The notes: generated by a model from the sequence alone, not told the origin. A stretch of DNA of 64,000 nucleotides from Cynocephalus volans (GCF_027409185.1 NC_084460.1:60462501-60526500), one strand, 5' to 3'. Shown: positions 12,009 to 25,120, counted from the first letter of the stretch. Translations and numbers: made by a program.

Positions 12009-15000
12009 CTAGATATTTTTAAAATAACACATATACAGAATTATAATTTTAAAATATATTTATCACAGACATCAAACACAAAATTTATAATAAAACTTAA
12101 TGTAAAAAATGCATTAACTTAATGCAAAAATGCATCTAGAACATTTTTAATGCCTTCGCTTTTGATGAAATAAAATTTTAATTATTTAAAAACTGAAGAC
12201 AAAATAATCCTGACGACAAATAACATTAAACTTGCACTAATCTCGAGCTCTAGCATCAGACTAGAGGTCCACAGATTAGACATTTACAGGTGAGATGAAG
12301 TCACTCTGATTCTTCTAATGATTTAATATTCAAGGATAAGGGTCAAAGCAGCCCTGTTACAACAAATTCTTTTCTATGACTCAGAAAAAAAAAGAAAAAA
12401 AAAAAAAAATCAACAAGACCTAAAATCTTAATGAAAGCAAGTGGGGACAAAATAAACAACTTTGTATAAATACCATTTGGTATTTACATTCAAAGTACAG
12501 ACTTCATTTTAGAGGTTTTTTTTTTTTCTTTCATCAATACTTAAGAGTCAGAAACAAAGAAAATTTTCATCTGTGGATAGTGGCCTACAGATATTTGGAA
12601 ATTTTCTCTCAAACTTCTTCACCATAAGAGTTGTCAAGACTACAAACATAAAACAGATCATTAAATGATCATGGTCAGTACAACAGAAGAAAAATCCATT
12701 CCTCAGAAAAAGTTCTAAGTCCATAAAATTGAGGGAAAGGATCATGAACCATGAACTTTTAGTCTCTTCCCAGTATATCAAAGATTTCGTTATGAGACTT
12801 TAATCTCCTACACAGGCCAATTATAAACTCTGGAAGGCTTCAAAGACAATTAATTGACTTTCACTAGTAAATCAATTCTATTAATGATATTCCATAATTG
12901 ATAAATAAAGGAATGAAGAGACCTGATATTTTAAAATATAACCATTTTGGTGAACAATAATTTAGGTACCTAGAGTAGTAATAATCAAAACATGCTACAT
13001 CTTGTAAGGGAAATCATTAAAAATATTCTGACAATTCAATAGCCCCAACAGTCTTTCAAATAGACAAGTAGCTGATTTCTCTAACTTATTCGTTTTTAAT
13101 AACATTCAATATATTCTATTCTGTAGTGAAATTATTTACATATTAAAATTTTAAATTATTGCAATGTTTTCATTAACAAATTCCAGGTTAAGAGAAAATT
13201 CTATAATCCTTTGCAAAGTTTCCTTTGTAAAATAAAATTTTGTCATAAAGTCAGTTTATATAAACAGGTAACTGGGCCAGTCGGTAAAATGTAATCACAG
13301 CAGGAGCATCAATAGGTCAATTATTGATAAATTTTCCCTCTGTCTGAATAAGTTCGGAATGGTCTCAAATGAAATAAAATCATCTCACATTACCTTCTTG
13401 AGAAAGATAAGATCCTTAATTTTACACTGGTAGGAGGGGAACTCTAATAGTTAAACGTATCTATATTGCTGTAATTATTTTATTTTACTACAAAAAACTT
13501 AAAAATGCTTGAATTTAGATACGTTTATATGTTTAATATCACAATGTCAAAATAAATAAATGCCTGGGAAGGCTTTGGATAAAATCTCTTATCACATTTA
13601 TATACATATACTTATTTCCTTGTTAAGAGAAATGAGTACAGTTTTCTAAAAAAGGAAAGGGCCATTTGAACAAAAGTTCAAATCTTAGGAAGAAGACATA
13701 CAAAACAAAGGGCAATTTAATTGAGTTCCTTCTCTTGCTGGCTTGAAGAATAACATGATAGATAAGTATCCGATAGGAAACTTACTTTTAGGAGGCTGAC
13801 AAAATGTAAGTTAACAAATCCACAAAAGATCAAGGATAGTGGTAAACATATTCAAACTATAATAAGCATTGTTCAAACAATTCTTAGACAAAACAATTCT
13901 TGTTTTGCTCTACTAAGAATCCCTGTGGTGGTCACAGGGTATTAGGCAGATTAGACAGGTTATAAATATCATAAGGATCATGAGTTGACCCAACAGGCAG
14001 TGAAGATACCCAGAGGATCCCAACTCTGACAAATGGGCACACAGAAGCAGCAGTGGGTTTCTGACATATGTGGAATGAACATTCAATTGGGCACGATACC
14101 AGAAAAACAATTGGGAAATAATTTCATTTATCGGAAATGTTGGATTAGATACCTTATATGCTTATTCATTATACTTGAAAAATAATTACAGGAGAACATC
14201 CTCAATCAATAATTCAAATATCTAAAACTACGAAAATTTTTTAAAAAATCAAATATCTGTGATTCGCACTTGTAAATTGTCATGATTTTCTGTGATTACC
14301 TTTGTCTAAGTTTTTAAGCAAAAGCTGTTCTTTGTTTTTTTGCTTACTATAGTGCAGTATTATTTGAGAAGGATGATAGAAATCAATTTGATAAACACAT
14401 AAGCTCAGAGTGCAAGTGAGAGCAAGTAAAATGAAAAGTTGAGAGGAGTTGAGTAAAAGTAGATCCAATTTGGAGCTGGAGGTGAGTGAAGAATTTGGAC
14501 TACAACAGGGTACTACGCTTATGGCTACAGAAGGGAAAGTGGAAGAGAAATTTAAAAAGCAGGAAGGTGAAGCTTTGGCTTACACACTTGCCACAAGTAC
14601 ATACACTAAAAATATGCTAGCCCTTCCACTAAAGAACTCAGGCAAATTTAAGCTCTTCACCCTTGATGTTGTATATGTGAACATGTATAAATAATGCATT
14701 TGTTTTGTTAAGCAAGTGGTAGAAAAAGGGTGAAAGACAAACTTTGGCAAGTAAATGTCAGAGTTAAGATATCAGGATGAGTCTAAGTTTAAAAACTTGA
14801 CCTCCAACTACTCAGTCCATTTTTCCCGATTTAGGAGAGGGCAGGCCATTTGCTCCATTTCTTTCTAGTGTCTCCCCATTGAATCCCTGCCTTACACTGG
14901 AACTCTCAACAGGAAAGAGAAAAGGAAAAAAATAAAAAAGAAAAGGAGGTAAAGAGAAAAACAAAATGATACATAAACTGAACAGCCACAACCCATTCTC

Positions 15001-15418
15001 ATACTTTAGTCTCCCTTTAGATTACTATTATGAAACCAAAGGATATTAACAAGAGTTGTAAAACATATCTTCCCTGAGCATCAATGATTTGCTGCTCTAT
15101 TCTGCTATAAAATTTTATGATTTATTTCTCTCTTGCCATCAGACTCTAAGCAAATCACAATCCATCTTAACAGTTTATTTTCAATGCCCCTATTGTGTTC
15201 TGCATAAAACAGGCATCCCAAAACTGTAACAATTAACACAAAAAGTACTCTAACTGAAAATCTGTTAGTAAATAAATAAACATAAAACATTACGTAAGTC
15301 TGCTACATCATAAAATTTCATTATAAAAAGGTTCATCATAACACATAGTAGAAAAAACTTTGTCTCCCACATTCTATTCTTTAATAATAACTGAAAAATG
15401 CTTTTAGTTTGAACTCAC
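12009..15418 (-). other. MAP3K2: MAP3K2 intron (3.4 kb)
   Basis: Between the start-codon exon and the second coding exon. AT-rich and mostly unique-looking. Open frames around 12.5-12.8, 13.9-14.1 and 14.3-14.7 kb show no splice sites or recognisable domains and are treated as chance. Confidence 0.85.
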
Positions 15419-15487
15419 CCATTGTGGCAACCAGTTTGGTAATTTGAAAATTAGGAAAACGGTTCTCCCATCAGCATTCTTTATTGC
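15419..15487 (-). CDS. MAP3K2: MAP3K2 start-codon exon (69 bp, four coding bases)
   Basis: A polypyrimidine acceptor (T-run then TTCTAAG) precedes a 69-bp exon ending GCCACAATGG, followed by donor GTGAGT. The ATG (15,422-15,420) has an excellent Kozak context (GCCACAATGG) and only G follows before the splice. The next exon begins AT GAT CAG, giving M-D-D-Q-Q. The preceding 65 bases are 5' UTR and contain an eight-codon upstream ORF (15,477-15,451). The exon was found by phase and splice logic rather than by open-frame length. Its identity as the MAP3K2 initiator exon is strong but not confirmed by transcripts. Confidence 0.88.
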
Positions 15488-15616
15488 CTTAGAAGGTTTG
15501 AAAAAAAAAAAAAAAGGTGAACAAATTAATAATAAGAAATGGACGAAGCAGCCACACACACACAAAAAAAATCAATATAAACAACACTGAATACTTTACA
15601 TATCTTACCGGGGGAA

Positions 15617-16014
15617 TGTAATGGGTTGGATGTCACCCCAAAGCTCACGGAGACTTAATCTCCACTGTGACAGTCTTAAGAGGGTGGAAAATCCTATTAT
15701 GGTAATTGAAAGGTGGGGCCTTGAAGAGGTGCTTAGGTTGTGAGAACCATGCCCTAGTGAATGGATTAATCCACGGATGGTTTAATGATAGTTATGGGAG
15801 TGGTTCTGAGGGTTTTAATAGGAAAGGGCATGAGAAGTGGCTCTCTCTGCTTCTGCCATTTTGCCATGTGACACTCTGCCAACAAAGTCCCCACCAGATA
15901 TGTTCCTTGAACTTTGGACTTTCCACCATCCAAAATGGTAAGCAAATATTGTTTCTTTACAAATTACACAGTTTCAGGTATTTCTGTTATAAGCAACAGA
16001 AACCAACTAATACA
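15617..16014 (+). repeat. MLT1-like MaLR solo LTR, nearly complete
   Basis: Begins TGTAATGGGTTGGATGTCAC and ends AACCAACTAATACA, the classic termini of MLT1-type LTRs. Internal motifs include AAAGGTGGGGCCTTGAAGAG, TTCTGCCATTTTGCCATGTG and CCAAAATGGTAAGCAAAT. It sits 130 bp upstream, in transcription sense, of the MAP3K2 start-codon exon. Confidence 0.85.
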
Positions 16015-16574
16015 GAGGAGGTGCTTTATATTGGGGGCTGATTATGTAGGCACTCTTGCCTAACACAAACCAAAATTCTAGACTCCCAGAAGAAAAGCAG
16101 GTATTCAGCATAAACCATAGTGTTTGTACAAACACTTATAAGGGATGTTGGAACCCTCAACCCGTTATCAGTTATCAGAGATGTTGGATCCTCTTGAAAC
16201 CCAAGTTCACAGGTGGCAGCCAAAGGCTGACCTCGTAAGCAAGCCTTTCTAAGGATAAGCAGTGAGACCTGCTATATTAACTCTTTTCTACATAAGCAAC
16301 AATAGGAAACTAATATACTGGTTTAAAGAAAACTGCATAAAGCAATAATTATAACTGTGCTGCTAGGCATATAATACATAATTATATAATTTATGAAACA
16401 ATAGCACAAAGGAAAGGAGAAGGATAGAGTTATATAAAAAAGAAGTGTTTGTAATACTATTGCAATTAAGTTGTTATTAACTCAAACTGTACTGTTAAGA
16501 TGTTAACTATAATCCCCAGGTCAACCACTAAAACATAAATTTTTTTAAAAATAGCAAAAAACCCAGAGAATTAA

Positions 16575-16652
16575 AATAGCACCGGGTTCAGTTCCCTGTA
16601 TCAGCCAGCTGCCCCTCAAAATAAATAAATAAAATAAAATAAAACAGCACAG
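16575..16652 (+). mobile_element. CYN SINE, 3' fragment
   Basis: Only the tRNA 3' half remains (GGGTTCAGTTCCCTGTATCA, GCCAGCTGCC), followed by an AAATA-rich tail. It directly precedes a fuller copy. Confidence 0.7.
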
Positions 16653-16780
16653 AGGCTAGCCAGTTGACTCACTGGGTTAGAGTGTGAAGCTGATAATACC
16701 AAGGTCTAGGGTTCAATCCCTATACTCGCCAGCTGTCAAAAGAAAATTTTTTTAAATAAATAAATTAATTAATAGTACAC
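16653..16780 (+). mobile_element. CYN SINE, one-unit, diverged
   Basis: AGGCTAGCCAGTTGACTCAC start, GATAATACC anticodon region, GGGTTCAATCC box B, ending CCAGCTGTC with an A/T-rich tail. Inserted against the tail of the preceding fragment. Confidence 0.85.
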
Positions 16781-18658
16781 TAGAAAATATCTATTTAACA
16801 CAAAAGACAGTAATGGAGGAACTTTACAGAAATAAAAAGGATAAGGGAATACTATGAACAACTGTACATCAACAAAATTAGATCACTTAGATGAAACAGA
16901 CAAACTCCTAAAAAGATACAACTACCAAAATTATTTCAAGAAGAAATAAAAAATCTAAACAGACCTATAAAAAAGTAAAAAGATTGAATTAGAAATGAAA
17001 AACAAATAAGAGCCCTGCAGAAGATGCCTTCAAATATTTAAAGAATTAACAATAATTATTTAAAGACTATTCAAAAAAAACTTAGAAGGAACACTTCCCA
17101 ATTCATTGTGAAGCCAGTATTACTCTGATACCAAAATCAGCAAAGACATCACAAGAAGAGAAAACTACTGATCAATATCTCTTATGAATACAGACGCAAA
17201 AATCCTCAATAAAATACTAGCAAACCTAATCCAGAACATAAAAAAGGAATTACACACCATGAATATGTAGCATATATCCAACAAAGGCAAGGCCGGTTCA
17301 GGATATAAACGTCAATAAATATAATAAACAATATTAATAAAATAAAGGACAAAACCACATGATCATCTCAATAGACAGAAAAATGTATGTGCCAAAATTC
17401 AACACCTTTTAACACTCAGAAGAAAACAAACAAGAGAATATGCTTTAAGCTGATAAATGGCATCTATGAATACTTAATAGTGAAGACTAGTAAGTCTTAA
17501 TAGTGCATTCCCCCTAAGATCAGGAACAATACAAGGACGCCCCCTCTTGCCACTTCTATTTAATATTATACTGGAGGTTCTAGTCAGAGATGAGGCAAGA
17601 AAATGAAATAAAATGAATCCAGATTGGATACAAAGTAAAACAATTCCTACTCTCAGGCGACATAGTCTTGTACACAGAAAATCCTAAGAAATTCATGAAA
17701 ACACTATTAGAACTAATAAACAAGTTCAGCATGGTTGCAGGATACAAGATTAACACTTAAAAATCAGCTGTATTTTTATACATTAGCAATGAACATTCTG
17801 GAAATGAAATTAAGAAATCAATTTCATTTATAATAGCACCATAAAGAAAATGCAAGTCTTGCACACTGAAAACTACAAAACATTGTTGTAGGAAATCAAA
17901 GTAGAACTAAATATACACAAAGACACTCCATGTTCATCAATGGGAAGACAATATTATTAAGATAGCAATACTCCCAAAGTGATAAACAGATTCAATACAA
18001 TCTTTATCAAAATTCCAAAGGCCTCTTTTTGCAGAAATGTAAAAGCTGAACTTCAAATTCATATGGAACTGCAATGGGCTTTGAAGAGCCAAAACAATAT
18101 TGAAAAAGAAAAATAAAGTTAGAGGACTCACACTTCCTAATTTCAAAACTTACTACAAAGCTACAGGAATCAAAACAATGTGATACTGGCATAAGGACAG
18201 AGACCAATGGAACAGAACTGAGAATCCAGAAATAAATCCAAACATCTAGGGTCAACTGATTTTTGACAAGGGTGCCAAGACAATTCAATGGACAAAGAAC
18301 AGTCTTCAACAAATGGTGCTATACAACTAGATACCTACATACCAAAGCATGAAATTGGACCCCTACTTCACACAACATACAAAAATTAACTCAAAATGAA
18401 TCAAAGACCTAAATGTAAGAGCTAAATCTATAAAACTCTTAGAAGGAAACAGATGTGTAAATCTTCGTGACCCTAGATTAGACAACAGTTTCTTAAATAT
18501 TACACCAAAATCGCAACCAACAAAAGAAAAAATAAATTGAACTTCATCAAAATTAAATATTTTGCATCAAAGGACATTATCAAAATAGTACAATCACAAC
18601 CCCACAGAATGGGAGAAAAATGTCTGCAAATCATACATCCGATAAGGGTCTAATATGA
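16781..18658 (+). repeat. Old LINE-1 ORF2 segment, degenerate
   Basis: A degraded stretch of L1 ORF2 read on the plus strand. It covers ATGAACAACTGTACATCAAC, the reverse-transcriptase region (AGACGCAAAAATCCTCAATA, GCATTCCCCCTAAGATCAGG) and the later TATGAAACTCTTAGAAGG-type region. Many stops and indels; no open frame survives. Confidence 0.85.
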
Positions 18659-18741
18659 CGGCTGACTTGTACAGGGATCTGAACCCTTGACCTTGATGTT
18701 ATCAGCACCATATTCTCCCAAGTGAACTAACCGGCCAGCCC
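18659..18741 (-). mobile_element. CYN SINE, one-unit, minus strand
   Basis: The reverse complement starts GGGCTGGCCGGTTAGTTCAC with GATAACATCAAGGTCAAGGG and ends near CAAGTCAGC. It sits exactly at the junction between two oppositely oriented L1 pieces. Confidence 0.85.
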
Positions 18742-19030
18742 AAACATTTTTTCAAAGTGGTTGCATCAATTTATATACTCCTACTAGCAATGTAAGAGTT
18801 CCAGTTCTTGCCTATTAGTCACTATGGTGGTTGTATAATATATCACTGTGGTTTTAATTTACACTTATCAGATGACTAATGATGTTGAGTACCATTTCAC
18901 TGGATCACTGGCCATTTTGATATACTCTTTTATAAAAGTGGCTGTTTAAGTATTTTGAATATTTTAAAATTCTGAATACATGAAGTTTGTTGGATATATT
19001 GATGGTGGTCTGTGTCTCAACCCTACACTT
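18742..19030 (-). repeat. Old LINE-1 fragment, inverted relative to the preceding piece
   Basis: On the minus strand this reads the L1 ORF2 portion lying just downstream of the part ending at 18,658 on the plus strand. Phrases such as CATTGCTAGTAGGAGTATA and AATGGTACTCAACATCATTA match the C-terminal region. Confidence 0.7.
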
Positions 19031-19039
19031 TGTTTATGG

Positions 19040-19300
19040 TGTCTTTACTCAAACTAATTTAATGTAGTCAATTGGTACACAGAGGAGAAACTGGGCAACT
19101 CCTTGACTGGGTGATGAAAATTAACATCACCTATGAAGGACAGAGGGACATCTTGTGTGTCCACGTGTGATACCCTTAGAATGACACAACATCAACTACA
19201 CAGTTTTCTGAAAACACATAAACTAAAAATAATCATAAGGAAACTTCAGACAAATACAGAATGAGAAACACTGTATTTAAACAAAAAGGGACACTGTTTT
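19040..19300 (+). repeat. Old L1 3'-UTR-like fragment
   Basis: ATTAACATCACCTATGAAGG and CTAAAAATAATCATAAGGAA resemble the 3' UTR of ancient L1M elements. Related fragments occur near 20.9, 24.6, 40.5 and 45 kb. Confidence 0.55.
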
Positions 19301-19848
19301 CTCCAAAATGATGATGCCATAAAAGTCAAAGAAAGGCTATGGAAATGGTGCAGACTCAAGGAGAATAAAGAGATATGATGATCAAACAGATATGACAACA
19401 AAAGCATAATCAACAACAAACAACAAAAATAGATAAATTGGAGTTCACAAAGTTCACAATTTTAAAAATACAAAAAAATTTAACTTTTTGCAAAAAATCA
19501 CAAGACTGAAATCTAAAATTTACTGATCCTACGTTGTACTTTTCTTCAAATGCAATGATTTATTATTAAAATGTAGGATTTCATTTTGAATCTTAAAATG
19601 ATCTACTTACTACCACAAATACACAAGGAATAACAAAACCCACTGGTAGAACAAAAACCCAAATGAGAAAGAAAAAGAAACCAAATCTTACCACCACAAA
19701 AAAACATAATGACAATGTGATAATGTCCCTGCTTTATTCCTGATTTTATTAATTTTGGTCTACCCTCTTCTTGTCAGTCTAGACAAAAGTTTGCAAATTT
19801 TGTTGATCTTTTTAAAGAATCAACTTTTGGTTTTGTTGATTTTCTCTA

Positions 19849-19954
19849 TTTTTTTTTTTTTTTTTTTTTTTGTCTTTTTCGTGACCAGCACTCAGCCAGC
19901 GAGTGCACCGGCCGGAGCGTCGCGGCACTCCCGAGTGCGCCACAGGCTCGGCCC
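19849..19954 (-). mobile_element. CYN SINE, type B, internally deleted
   Basis: The reverse complement reads GGGCCGAGCCTGTGGCGCAC, then jumps from the GCGACGCTCC hairpin arm straight to GGCCGGTGCACTCGCTGG, losing box B and the ATATAGG region. It ends GTCACGAAAAAGAC with a long A-tail. CTCTATT on both sides is the target duplication. Confidence 0.85.
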
Positions 19955-20859
19955 TCTCTATTGTTTTTTAATTCCCTATTTCATATATTTCTGTTGTAGT
20001 CTTTGTTATTCCTAATTATATTTGCTTTTGGTTTAAAAATAAATAAATAAATAAATAAAATAAAATGATCTACTTAAATTATAAATATCCCCATTTCATG
20101 TGCTTTGTGGACTACCATTCACTACTTTCAAAACAACTTATTAAATGTCTGTCTACTATATGACATGTATAAAATAGTAAGGAAAACAAAGTCCCTGACC
20201 TCCTGAGGCTTACAGCTTAATGAGGAAGACATACAAGTAACTACAAAGTGCCAATGAAGAGATCAAACTCAATGAATGAGTCAATAGGTAAGACTCTAAA
20301 AAATAAGAAGGTGCCAACCATGTGAAGTGCCAGGAAGGAACTCTCAAGGTTAAATAATAGCATGTACAAATATCCCAAAAGCTCAGCACATTCCAGAAAC
20401 TGTAGGAAGAACTGTGTGGCTAGTAATTTACAAAGTAAAGAGAGAGTGGCAAGAGATAAGATGTAAAGGTAAGCTGGGGTAAGAACCAAGCAAGTTCTTA
20501 AAAAAGTGTGAATTTCACATGTAATGAAATGTAAAGCCAATGAACAGTTTTAAGCAGAGATATAATATGATTTATATTCTTAAAATATCACTCTGGCTGC
20601 TGAATATACATAATAGCTAAGAATGCTCATCGACTGTCAAATGGATAAACACATTATAAATTCATTATTAATAAATTCAAATACATTATAAGTTCAGATA
20701 TGGTCATTTGCATTATTACAGATACATGCAACAACATGGGTATTTATCCACATTGAGCAAAGAATACTTAAAATTGAAAATATGTGTTAGCCAAAAAAAA
20801 AAAAAAGCAAACCAAAATGCTTACATTGTATTTTCATTTGTAAAAGGAGGGTAGAATAA

Positions 20860-21375
20860 CTTTACAGTTATTTACAGTGGAGAAATGTAACAAACACTAC
20901 CTCAGCCAGGTAACCAAGGTCAACAGCAACAGTAATAAGTCACGTGAACAGTATATGCCCCTGATATGAGGTGACAAAATGTGATAAAAATGGCACTTTA
21001 CCTTTGTTGTCTTCCTCCCAAAACTCGTAACTCATGTACCATGAGAAAACCATAACCATGTGCCCAAACAAAATTTGTATAAGAGACAGTCTATAAAATA
21101 CCTAATCAATATTCCTCAAAACTATCCAGGTCATTAAAAACAGGGAAAGTCTGAGTAACTGCCACAATCCAGAGAAATATAAAGGGATGTGAAAACTAAA
21201 TGTTTAAATGGAATCCTGGAACAGAGAAAGGACAATAGAATAAAGAATGTAGTTTAGCTAATGATGTACCAAAGTTGATTTATTAGTTGTGACACATATA
21301 GTAATGTAAGATTGTTAACAATAGAAAAACTGGTCACAGGGTATAGAAAAACCACTGTACAATCTGCAAATTTTC
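20860..21375 (+). repeat. Old L1 3'-UTR-like fragment
   Basis: Contains GCCCCTGATATGAGGTGACA and GAGTAACTGCCACAATCCAG followed by TGGAATCCTGGAACAGAG. The same ordered phrases recur at 45.6-45.9 kb (CCCCTGATATGGTGTCC, GAGGAACTGCCCCAGATTGG, GGATCCTGGATGGGACAC). Confidence 0.65.
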
Positions 21376-21569
21376 TGTAAATCTAAAACTTTTCTAAACT
21401 AAAAAATTTACTTTAAGAAAAGAATGAATTGTAAGAGGGCAATAGAGGAAGCAAAAACACTAGTTATACAGTTCCTTAAGGTCCAAAAGGAGATGATGGT
21501 GTACCTACAGTGTTTGGAATAAGATGGTGGCAGTGAAGATGAAGCAAAAAATTGCGTTCAAAGTATATT

Positions 21570-21678
21570 TTGTTGTTGTTGTTAGTGTTTTCTGGCCGCT
21601 GGATGGTATGGGGGTCTGAACACATGACCTTGGTGTTAGAAGGCTGCACTCTAACCAACTGAGCTAACCAGCCAGCCA
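21570..21678 (-). mobile_element. CYN SINE, one-unit, minus strand
   Basis: The reverse complement is GTGGCTGGCTGGTTAGCTCAG, then TTGGTTAGAGTGCAGCC and an ACAACAACAA-type tail. Confidence 0.88.
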
Positions 21679-22701
21679 CAAAGAACAATTTAAAAACAGA
21701 AAAAAAAGAACTTGCTGGTTAGACTTTTGGCTATTGCAGAATAAAAAGACCAGCAAATCCTTTCCTCCAAAAACAAGTATAAAACTGAACAAGTTGCCAA
21801 AAATAACTATTTCAGGGGTTGGGTAACTGCCAAAAGATAAACAACAAATTGAGAAGTATTTATTCATGAAAAATTGTTTACAGAACTTCAGGTAAGGACA
21901 GTGGGAGTCTGCAGACTTCTTGCCTGGGGATGCTCCCATCACTAGCACAACTTGGTCTGCATAAGAACTTTTAAACAGGAAGAACTGGCCTTAAAATCCA
22001 GCATCTCTATTGCTAAAAGGAATTAATTTATCTGGAGGGAAAGATGAAAATCCACACTGACTGACACTGTCAACAAAAGTGAAAAAACAGTAAAAACAAA
22101 TGGGGAAAAACCAATAGTTCCACTAGGAGGAGTACAGTGTCTCAGTTGAGGGAAAGGCAGACCAGCCAGAAATTTAATAAGCAGATCATGCCAGAAATGT
22201 AGAAATTTAATGGGAAAATCCTGGAAATGACAGAGCCGTAGAAGATCTAGATGGGGTTTCCACAAATCCCTGGCTGACTAGGAAAATATGGGTATGTGAA
22301 GAGGAGACCCAAGAGACGCAGGTACAAAGTAAAAATTGAGGCACACTTGGAAATTGCCTTAAATTTGTGTTCTCCAATTCATACACACCCATCAAGAGAT
22401 GGCTGAAGCTTTATGGGCTTGAAGTATTTGAGTGCAAACTCTGCTCAATCATTGACAGACCAATAAGTTATGCAGTCACAGGGGCAACACATAGGAAGCC
22501 TGGTTTTAAAAAATGTGAAACAGAAAACAAACAAAAATAACTAAGCAAACACAACAGTAGCCAAACAAGCATGCAGAATAACATAGTCCACAGATCAAGC
22601 AGAAGTTAGTTAGTTTAAAAAACAAAACAAAACAGGAAAAAAGTCAGATTTCAGAGTTGCTACATATATTATCTAATAGGCCTAATTCTAAAAAAAATTA
22701 T

Positions 22702-22800
22702 GGGCTGGCTGGTTAGCTCACCTGGTTAGAGCATGGTGCTAATAACACCAAGGTCAAGGGTTCAGATCCCCACCTGGCTGGCCGCCAAAAAAATAAATAA
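22702..22800 (+). mobile_element. CYN SINE, one-unit
   Basis: GGGCTGGCTGGTTAGCTCAC start and GGGTTCAGATCC box B. It ends GGCTGGCCGCC plus an A/T tail. AAATTATG on both sides is the target duplication. The anticodon-like triplet is AAT, as in the parental tRNA-Ile. Confidence 0.9.
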
Positions 22801-22839
22801 ATTATGAGGCATGCAAAAGCTAAGTAAAGTATAACCCAT

Positions 22840-24300
22840 ACACAAGATAATAAAGCAGTCTATAGATACTAACTCTGGGTAGGCCCAGATGTTGAAATCA
22901 GCAAAGACTTGAAAGTGACTATTATAACTATATTTGAAAGAATTAAAGAAAAATTTCATGAAAATGATTCCACAAATAGGAAACCTCGATAGAGAAACAA
23001 TAATTATAAAAAAAAGAACTAAAGTGAACACTCTAGAGTTGAAAAGTACAATATCAAAATGTAAAACATATTAAATGGACTCAACAGTGAATCTGAGATG
23101 GCAGAAAAAGACTCAAACTTAACAAAAGATCAATAGAAATTATATAACCTAAAGAACAAAGACAAAAAAGATTGAAGAAAAATGAACAGAGTCTCAGAGA
23201 CCCGTAAGACAACATTAAGTATGTAAATATGTAATGGGTGCCCCAGAAGGAGAGGAGAGAAAAAGGGGGGCAGAAAAAAATAATTGAAAAAAAACTTGTC
23301 ATGATTGAAAACTCCCCAAATTTAATAAAAACATCAATCTACAAATCCAAGAATCTTTATATGTTAAACATCAAGAAATCTATACCTAGACACATCACAG
23401 TCAAACTGCAGAAAGACAAAACTAAATCTTAAAAGCAGATCTTACAGAGGGGAACAAAAATACAATTAACAACTAACTTTTACCAGAAGAATTGAGGCTA
23501 GAAAACAATGAAATAACATTTTAAATGGCAAAAATAAAACAAAAATAAAAGTGTCAAGCAAGAATCTTATATTCTGCAAGACTATGCTTCAAAATGAAGG
23601 TGAGGGCTTGCCGCTTAACTCAGCTGGTTAGAGCACAGCCTTATAACACCAAGGTCAAGAGTTCAGATCCCCATACCGGCCAAAAAAAAAGAATAAAAGT
23701 GCAGGTGAAATAAAAACATTCCTAGATAAACAAAGGCTGAGAGGTCATTGCAAGAACTGTCTTATAAGAAACTCTAAGGGAGCTCTTCAGACTGAGAAGA
23801 AATGACATCAGATGGTAAGTCAAATCCACTGGATGCAATGAAGAACACCAGAAAATGGTAAATACGAGAGAAGTTGAAAGACCTAATTATTAAAATGCTT
23901 TGTTTTTCCTCAAAGCTCTTTAAAAAAACATAGGATGTAATTAAGCTAATTTATACATATGCACATATATAAAACATTCTACCCAATATATATTACTTTC
24001 AGATGCTCATTGAACATTTACCAAGACAGACCTGAGCCATAAAATAAACCTGAATACATTCAAAAGAACTGAAATCATATAAAGTATGTTTTCTGACCAC
24101 AATGGAATAAACCTAGAAATGCATAACAGAAAGACAAGAAAATCTCCAGAGATCGGGAAATTAAACAAATACTGTACTTCTAAATAATACCAGGTAAAAG
24201 TCTCAAAAAAATTAAAATACTTAAAACGGGATGGAAATACATCATATGAAAATATGAAAAATGCAGATAAAGTAGCGCTGAGAGAAAAAGTTATAGCACC
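22840..24300 (+). repeat. Old LINE-1 (L1M-like) 5' region and start of ORF2-like sequence
   Basis: Phrases such as GAAATCAGCAAAGACTTGAA, AAGACATTCCTAGATAAACA-like, TCTTCAGACTGAGAAGAAATG and TTCTGACCACAATGGAATAA follow the known order of L1M sequence. Interrupted by one CYN SINE. No intact frame. Confidence 0.7.
23604..23695 (+). mobile_element. CYN SINE, one-unit
   Basis: GGGCTTGCCGCTTAACTCAG start, CTTATAACACCAAGGTCAAG middle, ends CCATACCGGCC with an A-tail. Flanks AATGAAGGTGA and AAGTGCAGGTGA form a rough target duplication. Confidence 0.85.
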
Positions 24301-24559
24301 ACGTTGTGTGTGCTGCTCCCATCCCCAACAGCTGCCTCATCTAATATACTCTGCAAATATGGAAAGGGATAAGACAAGAATGGACCCTGTGGTATTAAAA
24401 TGGGACTCGAGGTATCATTATGAAATCATGGTTTTTAATACCTAAAGATAAAGAAACCAACACAGACGTGTGTATGTTTGTAGGTATAAACACATGTGCA
24501 TGTTTGTACTTGTATGTGTTTTACAGCTTTGTCCGCTGAGAGAACCTGGGAGCAATGAC

Positions 24560-25120
24560 AGCCTACTCACAATAGGTACACTTTTGTGTACCTCGTGCCA
24601 GATGCTGGTTTCTAAATACTGATCCCCACTAAGAGGAACCAGGGTATGGCTGAGATAAGGCTAATTTCCAGGTACAAAGGAGGTAAATGCAAAATGAGTC
24701 TGGAACATGTTACTGAACCAGAAAGAAAGTACATAAAGACTCATGGGAACATGTCAAAAGGACACAGAAGCAGCTTGAAGAGGCCTCCACTAGCCAATTA
24801 TGGGACAATTTGAGAATCAAAATAAAATAATGATGGACTACAGCCCACTGAATAAAAATGGAAACCATGAAGCCATACAGACATACATAAACAAATGAAT
24901 CAATAACGGAAAAAAAAAAAAAAAAGCTTTTTCCTATGATAGAATGTCAACTAATTAATTATAATAATGTAATGAAATTAGAAAGATCACCATTTGGTAA
25001 TCATCAGTAGTAAAAATTCAGTAATGGTAATAATACAGCCAAGAAAAATCAATGAATGTAAAACTAGTGGGTGAAAGTGTGGTGAGAAATGAGTTGATCT
25101 CAACATACCTTCCCCAGAAA
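24560..25120 (+). repeat. Old L1 3'-UTR-like fragment
   Basis: Shares CATGTCAAAAGGACA(C/T)A and AATAATGATGGACTACAGCC-type phrases with the block at 40.45-40.9 kb and with 45.0-45.6 kb. Confidence 0.6.
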
